A stretch of DNA of 64,000 nucleotides, from NCBI GenBank assembly GCA_030295235.1, contig AP026123.1:2108001-2172000 (forward strand). The letters are read 5' to 3'. Origin of the DNA: Fistulifera solaris (taxonomy: Eukaryota > Bacillariophyta > Bacillariophyceae > Naviculales > Stauroneidaceae). The position numbers and the translations under genes were made by a program. Each line of letters starts with the position of its first letter. Position 1 is the first letter of the stretch. Below the pieces are notes generated by a model, which saw only the letters and a program-made list of their open reading frames with translations, was not told where the DNA came from and did not search any database. Below, one piece after another: positions 56,801 to 64,000 of this stretch.

Positions 56801-57292
56801 TATCGACTAGATGGAAGCTTGTCACTCAAAGAGCGTATGGCTGTTCTAGAAGCATTTGCCACCGCGCAAGGCAAAGGAAACAAGGGCGTAGTGCTTCTTA
56901 TGTCTATGATGGCCGGCGCGGAAGGATTAAACCTGGTTTCGGCTTCTTCTTGCTTGATATGCGATCCTTGGTGGAATCAGGCCAAAGAAGACCAGTGTAA
57001 GTATGCTTAATGAATCAGATTCGACCTGAAAAGCTGTTTGATGTTCCTCAGTTTCTTACATCGTTTTACTCTAGGTATCAATCGCATTCACAGAATCGGT
57101 CAACAGGCTAAAGTGGTTCGTATTCGACGCTTCATTGTAAACGACAGTGTTGAAGAGCGCATCTTAGAGTTGCAAAACCGCAAAAAATTTATTGCCGACG
57201 AAATCTACAACTCTCAAAAGCGAGGTGATGCAGTGGGAGGTGGGACCGCCCGTCTCGGATTGGATGATTTCAAGCTAATTTTCCGACGTTAA
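53895..57292 (+). CDS. Rad5/HLTF-like SNF2 helicase with embedded RING
   Basis: Likely acts in replication-fork repair as an ATP-driven translocase and ubiquitin ligase. A UBA-like N-terminus (LLRNFCGDAWNDADYTDCLR) is followed by a region resembling Rad5-family N-termini. SNF2 motifs: LRPYQKQALHWMWQRE, ADAMGLGKTVMLLALLL (Walker A), VDVVVTTYGTL, VILDEAHCIRN (DEAH box) and WCVTGTVIQNSLEDVYG. A C3HC4 RING (CSICLEAPKVEDTVLTPCAH, then IFCRACL, CPNCSEPV) is inserted before the C-terminal helicase lobe (LLMSMMAGAEGLNLVSASS, INRIHRIGQQAKVVRI). Introns: 56735-56795 (61 nt) and 56997-57074 (78 nt). One-base frame changes sit at the T5 run 56045-56049 and the T3 run 56291-56293, the latter within the RING; both look like homopolymer errors. 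Total is about 1,070 residues. Confidence 0.9.
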
Positions 57293-57393
57293 GTAGTCTA
57301 GAATAGCAGTAATCTTAAGTAGAACAATCTCATTACCACTTATCAATTGATACAATTACTACGAATGGCTTCGAACTCCCTCAAGCGATACGA

Positions 57394-57999
57394 TTAGGAA
57401 GCAGCGGAGCACATGTCTGCTGCTTGCTCAAATTGACTCGCAATCTTTTGCAGATCCGCCAGTCGATCCTCCGCAATACGAGATTGTTCTTGACGGCGTG
57501 CCTCTAGTTCAGCAATCTTTGTTTCCTCATCCGCGATCTGCTGTAAAAGAAGATCTCTCTCTTTGGCCAAGGAGTCGACCGTTGCGTACGTGACCAAGTC
57601 GCCCGGAGCTCCTTTTGTGGCAAACAAAGCACTCGTCACGGCGTTGCGAGCTGTATCTTTATCCCAGTTTTCAATCTTTTGCTCCTTTTCGTCCTTCTTT
57701 TCGAGTCGTCGGATAATGTTGTCTAATTTGGTAAGGAGCTCTTCGACCTTTCGTTCCTTGAGTTCATCTTTGATTTTCTCCAAGACGTTTTCGTGCACGC
57801 CATCTAACATGTTCCCAAACAGAGAAAATAGAGTATTGATGTCTCCTTCTACGGCAAAGATGGATAAATCGTCCCCGTAACAGTCTTGCAGCATTTCCTT
57901 TACTTTGAGTTGAGCTCGAGAATGTACGAGTGCTTTCTCCTGCACTTTTAGGAGGCGATGAAAGCGCTCAGAGCGATTTTCCGTGCTATTGCTCGACAT
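57394..57999 (-). CDS. Coiled-coil protein, possibly Nnf1/PMF1-like kinetochore subunit
   Basis: An intact 201-residue frame. The N-terminal head (RFHRLLKVQEKALVHSRAQL) leads into MLDGVHENVLEKIKDELKER and KVEELLTKLDNIIRRLEKKD, a pattern that resembles the Nnf1/PMF1 subunit of the Mis12 kinetochore complex. The C-terminal half is a regular coiled coil (LAKERDLLLQQIADEETKIA) ending EQAADMCSAAS. The length is right for PMF1. The assignment rests on remembered pattern only. It is convergent with the helicase gene (about 100 bp between ends) and divergent from the dehydrogenase at 58381. Confidence 0.6.
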   Translation of the reverse strand: MSSNSTENRSERFHRLLKVQEKALVHSRAQLKVKEMLQDCYGDDLSIFAVEGDINTLFSLFGNMLDGVHENVLEKIKDELKERKVEELLTKLDNIIRRLEKKDEKEQKIENWDKDTARNAVTSALFATKGAPGDLVTYATVDSLAKERDLLLQQIADEETKIAELEARRQEQSRIAEDRLADLQKIASQFEQAADMCSAAS

Positions 58000-58380
58000 G
58001 ACTGATGTAACTACAACAGATGTTCTATAATACGCTCAATGATTCAGTTTTCGATGGAAGACCGATGTCATTTTTTGTGCGCGTTTGCGACGACAACGGC
58101 TTTCTTGCATTATTTTTTGAGAGGTGCGCGAGAGCGTGCCTGCTTCTTGTATTTGCTATGTAAAAATATTGTTCCCTAAGTATATCTGCAACCGGTTTTG
58201 ACTCCTGGTAACGGAATCCCTGAACTTGGTTTATATTTAAAGGTCCAAGTACCGCAACTTTTCTAAACCGGCACTGGTTTTTAAAAGTAAATCGGATGCC
58301 TTTTTCATGCCAGCCTTTTTCTTTTCGAAAAGATCTCACGGAAACACAACATCAACCGAGCATTTCTTTCTACTGGTATC
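58000..58380. promoter_or_regulatory. Divergent promoter region, no specific motif
   Basis: About 380 bp between the Nnf1-like and dehydrogenase genes. I see no palindrome of note and no other gene. Confidence 0.35.
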
Positions 58381-59759
58381 ATGCCGAGACATGACTTTCA
58401 ACCACCAGGAGCATTCTTCCAAAATATCAACAGCCTGATACATGAAGAACCATTCGGATCCATTCTGTATTGTGTGTACTGGAGCGTGGTCATCGGTGTA
58501 TGCAGTCCCATTGCGATCTTGTTGTTGCAGCTTCGCCTGCTGTTCCGATTGCTGGGTTGGGTTTGGGAAAGCGTGTGTCAATACTCCTCCTGTGACCCAA
58601 AACGACATCCCACACGAGAACTAGCCGTAGTCATTACAGGATGTGACACAGGGTTCGGTAGAGATGTGGCGCTGCGCGCGGCGGAAGCAGGGTACACTGT
58701 CTTTGCGGGGTGTCTGAAGGACGAATCAGTGACAGAGCTGAACCAGTTATCCAGCAACATCAATTCTTTTACAATGAATGTAACGATTGATGTGCATGTT
58801 GAAAAAGCCGTTCATATAGTGTCACAGTGGCTCGATGAAACGACGACGCAACAACGCATCCTGCATGCACTGGTGAACATGGCCGGGGTTGGTTTTTGCG
58901 GAAATGTTGACTTTATGCCTCTGAACCTCTTTCAAACAAGTATGGATGGTAGGTAAATTCCTAGTGAGGAATGTGTGAAGTCGCCTGAATCCTTTGCTCA
59001 CTTGTTGCGTAATGCATCAGTGAATTTCTTTGGAACTGTTCGGTGTTGCAAAGCTTTCCTCCCTATTTTCAAGTCACAAGCGACGAGCAATACTTACAAC
59101 GATGCTAGGTTCGTATACTGATGTCGAGGATCATGCACAGTAGTCGTACATAGACTCTAGTTTCTTACACAACTCGGACGATACAGGATTTTGAATATGG
59201 TGAGCATGGCGGGCCTGGTACCGACATCGGTGGGCACTTCGGCCTATGCTGCTTCGAAATACGCAGTGCAGGGGTTCTCTACAGCCTTTCGACTGGAAGC
59301 AATGGGTTTTGGCATACAAGTAGCAACCATCAACCCGTCGTTTCATGAGACGAATATCGTGACGGGGCTCAGCACGCAAGTGGAAAAGCTTTGTGCAGAC
59401 TTACCGGGTGCGAAACGAGAAGAATACGGTGAAGGTAGGTTGAAAGATCTGTTTTCTTTCGTGAAATTACATCGTATTATTACTCTCAATCTGTTGCAGA
59501 GTATCTCGAGTGGCTTTTGACACAAACACGGATCCCTCTATTAATATCATGGAGAGCCGAAAATGTAGTCCAGCAGACCATGAATTGCTTGGTGAACCGA
59601 ACGATTCCCAGTGAAGTTGTGGTGGGATCGGATGCCAAGTTTGTGCTGGTCACTCTTCGCATCTTTCCCGCTTGGTTTCGTGACATTTTGTTCGGGATCG
59701 ACAGTCTACGGTACGCGGTTCCGGCTTCCATGAGGAGAAGGAAAGCGAAGAGTGATTGA
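58381..59759 (+). CDS. Membrane short-chain dehydrogenase (retinol DH / 11-beta-HSD type)
   Basis: NAD(P)-dependent oxidoreductase acting on a lipophilic alcohol or ketone, probably at the ER. An N-terminal membrane segment at about residues 27-60 (ILYCVYWSVVIGVCSPIAIL, LLFRLLGWVW) precedes the Rossmann fold: VVITGCDTGFGRDVALRAAE (TGxxxGFG), VNMAGVGFCG (NAG-type), VSMAGLVPTSVGTSAYAASK with catalytic Ser, Tyr and Lys, and INPSFHETNIV. Three GT-AG introns are evident: 58949-59020, 59109-59186 and 59435-59499 (72, 78 and 65 nt); splicing gives an open frame to TGA at 59757-59759. No frame breaks. The second intron donor is GTTCGT, weaker than the others. The family usually has about 310-320 residues; this one is about 380 with the anchor. 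Confidence 0.88.
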
Positions 59760-60114
59760 ATGATGGTAATGAAGTATTTTGTATTTGTAGTTTGTTTTAA
59801 CGGAGTACGAGTTTATTTGATAGAACGTTCACAATGTACGGTAGCGGTAGCGAGTTGTGATTGCATTGGGCGACACCGTGAATGTGACGTCACACAGGAC
59901 TCCCCAGTCAGACGTGTTTCGTGTCAGTGATGCCTGTGTTTTTTGTACACTTTGGCCGAGACGCATCATCGCGCATCGGTTGACACTTGACACCACCCAC
60001 GAACTCTTTTTTTTCTTTCGCGGGCGCAAAAAGCACCGGTTTCGTTACCATCCAAACTGGTTCTCGTCGGATTATTGTTATCATCTTCAGCTTTAACATC
60101 TGGAAAGATCTATC
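59760..60114 (+). promoter_or_regulatory. Malate synthase upstream region with full CRE site
   Basis: It contains the perfect CRE palindrome tgacgtca at 59885-59892, inside gtgacgtcac, about 225 bp before the ATG. In P. tricornutum, TGACGT-type CO2/cAMP-responsive elements are known upstream of carbonic anhydrase PtCA1. Whether this site works that way is inference. Confidence 0.4.
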
Positions 60115-61746
60115 ATGATTGAATTTCGCTCGGAAAGTGTGCACGTGTGCGTTTTGGGGCCATCAAATGCGGCAACGAAAGAGCTCTTAACACCCGATGC
60201 CCTCCGTTTCGTCGGACTCCTCTGCAGTCAGTTTGAACCTCGTCGTCAGGCTTTGTTGGCAGCCCGCAAGACCCGAGCGGTCGAATTTGATGCCGGTGAA
60301 GTCCCTCATTTCATCGAGAATAGTGTTGCCGCGCGCGATCTTTCTTGGCGTTGTGCCCCCGTTCCTGAGGACGTTCAAGACCGTCGTGTCGAAATTACCG
60401 GCCCCGTCGACCGTAAAATGGTCATTAACGGCTTGAATAGCGGTGCCTGTGTCTACATGGCCGACTTTGAAGATTCGACGAGTCCCACCTGGACCAATGT
60501 GACGGAAGGTCAGCTCAATCTTCGTGATGCGGTGCGTCGTACCATCTCCTTCACCAACGGTGCCAACGGTAAGGTCTACACGCTGAACGATCAAATCGCG
60601 ACGTTGTTCGTTCGACCGCGTGGGTGGCATCTGGATGAAGCCCATGTTCTCGTGAACGGTAAAGTCGCTTCCGGTTCAATCTTTGATTTCGCGCTCTACC
60701 TGTTTCACAATCACGTCGAGCTGCAGAAGAATGGTTCTCGTCCGTATTACTATCTCCCCAAGCTCGAGTCACATCGCGAAGCTGCGCTTTGGAACGATGT
60801 GTTTGTGGCGGCCCAGCAGTATTTGGGACTGGCCATGGGTACCGTGCGGGCTACCATCTTGCTCGAAACCATCACGGCGGCGTTTGAAATTGAAGAGATT
60901 CTGTACGAGATTCGTGATCACTCTTTGGGCCTTAACTGTGGTCGTTGGGACTATCTTTTCTCCTTCATCAAGAAGTTCAAGTACCACGGAGATAAATTGA
61001 CGCCGGATCGGAGTCATTTGACCATGACAACTCCTCTCATGGGAGCCTACGTGAAGCGTCTCATTCATTTGTGTCACAAGCGAGGAACGTTTGCGATGGG
61101 TGGAATGAGTGCCGCCATTCCCATCAAGAACGACGAAGAAGCCAATCGTGTGGCCATGGGCAAGGTAGAAGACGATAAATTGCGTGAAGTTCGCGCCGGT
61201 CATGACGGAACATGGGTGGCTCATCCCGCTCTGGTGACGGTGGCCCTTCGTGTGTTCAATGAACACATGCGCACTCCGAATCAGATCACCAGTAATCCGG
61301 GTACGGCTGGATCGGCGGTTCCCGAATCGGAACTTTTACGCTTGCCCCAAATTCCTCGTGGTCAAGCCATTACGAGCAAGCACTTGTCGCATGGCATTGG
61401 AATTGTGTTGGCGTACACGGAAGCCTGGTTGCGAGGCATTGGATGCATTCCGTTGCACAACGCCATGGAAGATGCCGCCACGGCCGAAATCAGTCGTGCC
61501 CAGATCTGGCAATGGCGCGTCCAAGGGACCTCGACACAAGACGACGGACAGCTCATCACGTCTCAACGCATTGCCGACTTGATTGGTCAAGAAGTTGCAC
61601 GTCATTCGGGAGGCAAGTGGAACCTGGCGGGTCGGTTGGTCGAAGAGATGCTGACCAAGAGCGAATTGGATGACTTTCTGACTTCGGTGTGTTACCCTTA
61701 CATCATCACGGCTCACGAGAGCAATGGAACTGCGGCTCGGTTGTAA
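60115..61746 (+). CDS. MLS: Malate synthase, peroxisomal (glyoxylate cycle)
   Basis: Condenses glyoxylate with acetyl-CoA to malate, letting the cell grow on lipid-derived acetyl-CoA. The 543-residue, uninterrupted frame has the full malate synthase A signature: INGLNSGACVYMADFEDSTS, LFVRPRGWHLDEAHVLVNG with the catalytic Arg, LPKLESHREAALWNDVF, ILLETITAAFEIEEILYEIR with the metal-binding Glu, GLNCGRWDYLFSFIKKFKYH, and MEDAATAEISRAQIWQW with the catalytic Asp. It ends in Ala-Arg-Leu, a permitted PTS1 signal, so it should enter peroxisomes. There is no N-terminal leader. No frame break or intron. Its codon usage appears GC-leaning compared with neighbours, as expected for strong expression. 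Confidence 0.97.
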   Translation: MIEFRSESVHVCVLGPSNAATKELLTPDALRFVGLLCSQFEPRRQALLAARKTRAVEFDAGEVPHFIENSVAARDLSWRCAPVPEDVQDRRVEITGPVDRKMVINGLNSGACVYMADFEDSTSPTWTNVTEGQLNLRDAVRRTISFTNGANGKVYTLNDQIATLFVRPRGWHLDEAHVLVNGKVASGSIFDFALYLFHNHVELQKNGSRPYYYLPKLESHREAALWNDVFVAAQQYLGLAMGTVRATILLETITAAFEIEEILYEIRDHSLGLNCGRWDYLFSFIKKFKYHGDKLTPDRSHLTMTTPLMGAYVKRLIHLCHKRGTFAMGGMSAAIPIKNDEEANRVAMGKVEDDKLREVRAGHDGTWVAHPALVTVALRVFNEHMRTPNQITSNPGTAGSAVPESELLRLPQIPRGQAITSKHLSHGIGIVLAYTEAWLRGIGCIPLHNAMEDAATAEISRAQIWQWRVQGTSTQDDGQLITSQRIADLIGQEVARHSGGKWNLAGRLVEEMLTKSELDDFLTSVCYPYIITAHESNGTAARL

Positions 61747-61952
61747 TGTCTTTTAGCGGTGCATGGGTAATTTTCTTGACAGAATAGCAAATCAACTACT
61801 GTTCATGATAAGAAATTCAACTTATGATAGAAATGCAAGTGAAAAGATATTCATATCGTAATGACGCTACTCACTTCTCTTTCACAATAGCCACATGAAT
61901 TCTACTACCCTTCATCAAGTAGGAAATATCGGAAAAACCATCCCACAAATCA

Positions 61953-63564
61953 TCATTCATCTCGAGACGCTTTCTTCGCAAGAGAATAGTCTTGATCTTG
62001 GAGTTTACGTTTCGAAGGGGCACTCCGGCCTGAATCTCCAAGGACGGGGTCAGAAGCAAGCGCCGCACCAACAGCGTCTACATCCAAATCTTGAATCCAC
62101 TCGCATAGCACGTCCGTGTGGTCTGCAAGCAACAATGCAGTGCGCTGAAAACTATTTGACGCGCTTTTCAACAGCGCCGATGATGTCAGCGATAGACGTT
62201 CGGAAGACGACTCGTTCACGAGATGTTTCGATCCACAATAGAATTGATTGAGGACATAGAGGTTGTCGATAGTGGATCCATTTGAGAATATGTTGCCGAG
62301 TGAGTCAAGTACCACGATGTTGCGGTTTCGCCAGAGCTGCCGCTCGAGCCAGAAAAAAGTCGACACGAAACGCATTTACAGCAATTGTACATATCCCTTC
62401 ATGCTCCCCCATGGACCTAAAAATATTCTCGAAGTGAATGGCCGAGTCCGAGTCCAATTCCTTGAAGGTGCTTAGATCCAAACAAGACAACTTTGGATTG
62501 GCATCAATGGCACGGATCAATGCTTGAGTCACATGCTCTAACATTTCGGAGCTCAGATGATGCCTGAACCAATAATTAGTGCCGATCGATAGTCGTTCAA
62601 AATGTCCTAGTTCGGACACTCGACCGAAGAATGATAATAAAAGCTCATCCCACTCGTCGTCCTCCTCTATAATAAATTCCACACTGAGGTCACTGGCCAC
62701 AATGCTGAGCGCTTTGAAATCGTCTGGGGCGACGTGATTTGCGCGTATGGTGCAATGCAACGCCTTCACTTTTGCAGCAAACGGAAGAAGGACGCATGTT
62801 CTCCCAAGATCAGGAATGCCAAGACTTTCAAAAATATCAAGTTTTAAAAGGCGATCCAAGTTGTAGTGATTCATAGGAGCGCCCCATTCAGGTGCAATAA
62901 AGTCAATACGAAGGGATCCAAAGGAGGAATGTCGTTTTTCCAGAGCATTGACAAATTCTGTCCCGCTATCCGTAAAATCAAAACGTGCGTGAAGTTTCAA
63001 CGTAAACGGATAAGGCCTCGATGCCAGAATGGCGGATTGCTCGGGGGTCCATTCCCCGGTGCTCAAAGTCAAAGCGCGTGTCGGATTTGAGTCCAATATC
63101 TGGGCGAGCTGCTCCGGTCGGAGGGCAGCGAAGTCGAAACGGCATCTTATACCATCTTCAGACGGATTGTCAAAGATGCAAAGAAACGACGTCGCATCGT
63201 TTTCCTGTTTCATGGACCAAAAAACCGTGGCAGTCTCCGCAACCGCATAATCCGTTTCCCCGAAAATCGCACCGTTCCACGAATAATTCGCGTCTTTAAT
63301 GTAGAACAAGACACATTTTTGGTAACTTCTCCAAGATGTATGGATTTCTATATTTGTAAAAGTGACGGTGTCATTCTTCCTCCAAATAGCAATCTTGCAA
63401 TACTTCTCCCAGTCAATCTCGTCGAGGCGGTTTAGGTCGCGCCGCAGTTCGTAATGTGTAAAGCACTGTGCTGTACCAGCTTCAATGAATTTTCTTTGCC
63501 GAGCGGTGAGCTCTTCCTCTGGAATGCGTTTCAAAACATTGTCGCTTTCGTTTGTTTCTTCCAT
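61953..63564 (-). CDS. Leucine-rich-like family protein, member 3, one frame break
   Basis: Third copy of the family found at 30.8 and 34.2 kb, on the other strand. It starts MEETNESDNVLKRIPEEELT at 63564 and shares YELRRDLNRLDEIDWEKYCK, FDFAALRPEQLAQILDSNPT, WTPEQSAILASRPYPFTLKL, LDRLLKLDIFESLGI, MLEHVTQALIRAIDANPKLS, then NGSTIDNLYVLNQFYCGSKH, HTDVLCEWIQDLDVDA and a Lys-rich tail (KRKLQDQDYSLAKKASRDE). The frame shifts at the A6 run 62353-62358; one base fewer gives RVDFFWLERQLWRNRNIVVL, aligning with LEQLLSRNRY in members 1 and 2. Its C-terminal tail differs from the near-identical tails of the tandem pair. About 536 residues. Function unknown. Confidence 0.7.
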
Positions 63565-64000
63565 GTTTAAGAATAAATAGTTGCAAGCTTATACAAGAGT
63601 TAAAGGCAGAGCGAACAACAAACAGCAATGCGCTGCAACGTTCACAAGAAGCTCACGGCAAAAGTAAGACCGCCGCAAGCCGCGCTCTGTTTTGCTTGAA
63701 GCTAGCCGTAGCATGATGGTGACATGATCGAGAGGTCCCGCCAGGCATGACGTCGTTCGTTCACTGCGGAAGCGAGAAAGACAAGAAGGTCTTTTTGCGT
63801 GTCATCGTTTGTTTCGAGAAAATAAACGCCGTTCGCATTTTTTTCGTTTTCGTCTTTTGTGTTTTGCTCAAATACAATAGAGTTAGGGGTATTTGCTTGC
63901 GTGACCTCCTCCTTACCTGGTATCGTGAGGTGACGAACGACCTCCTCGTGACCCGCCTGACCTGCTGCGCGCCGTTTTGTAGCTCGCGCTTTTGAGACAA
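63565..64000 (-). promoter_or_regulatory. Conserved promoter of family member 3 and window end
   Basis: Read on the minus strand, acgacgtcat is at 63756-63747 (183-192 bp before the ATG), ggcgggacct at about 63742-63733, a gcggcttgcggcgg block at about 63688-63675, and gcgcattgct at 63633-63624 (about 60-70 bp before ATG). The preceding cagtgaacg also matches member 1. I see no gene in the last ~240 bp of the window. Confidence 0.7.

Overview
The window looks like nuclear DNA of a diatom, most likely a pennate diatom such as Phaeodactylum tricornutum or a close relative. The clues are short GT-AG introns of about 60-85 nt, small alternating-strand gene spacing, diatom-type leader peptides on an ispF and an organellar tyrosyl-tRNA synthetase, a Ty1/copia element whose protease resembles the diatom CoDi group, a lysine/serine-rich GH16 beta-glucanase suited to a chrysolaminarin-storing cell, and CRE-like ACGT promoter sites. 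The species name is an inference from remembered family features, not from a search.

Layout. 0-3 kb: the 5' part of a long coiled-coil gene running off the left edge, then a 274-residue coiled-coil protein of unknown role. 3-12.5 kb: a repeat-rich, nearly gene-free island with a decayed Ty1/copia element flanked by near-identical ~210-bp repeats, degraded copies of the 3' end of the neighbouring RIC1 gene, and AT-rich degenerate repeats. 12.5-30.5 kb: RIC1 (Golgi/endosome Rab6 exchange factor), a CBP/p300-type acetyltransferase, a secretory-leader protein of unknown function, organellar TyrRS, a PhoD-like phosphatase and a double-PHD chromatin reader. 30.8-35.8 kb: two tandem members of a leucine-rich-like protein family; a third lies at 62-63.6 kb. 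36.5-50.4 kb: the NUP98-96 precursor, a small basic protein, an EF-hand protein, an atypical short-chain dehydrogenase with a Cys4 knuckle, a GH16 glucanase and a DinB-like protein. 51-61.7 kb: plastid ispF, a bZIP factor, a Rad5/HLTF-like SNF2-RING helicase, an Nnf1-like coiled coil, a membrane short-chain dehydrogenase and peroxisomal malate synthase.

Most genes are independent housekeeping units, not a pathway cluster. Chromatin regulators are over-represented (CBP/p300, double PHD, SNF2-RING, bZIP). The most interesting new signal is the three-member leucine-rich-like family: all three copies carry the same ordered promoter blocks (ACGACGTCAT, then a GCGGGAYCT block, then GCGCATTGCT) at nearly fixed distances from the ATG, although the proteins have diverged, and two copies share an almost identical 3' end.

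A serious caveat: at least ten apparently essential or conserved genes are interrupted by single-base frame changes, most of them lying in homopolymer runs. The simplest reading is residual homopolymer error in the assembly. I therefore annotate these as genes with broken frames, not as pseudogenes. No tRNA, rRNA or CRISPR array was found.
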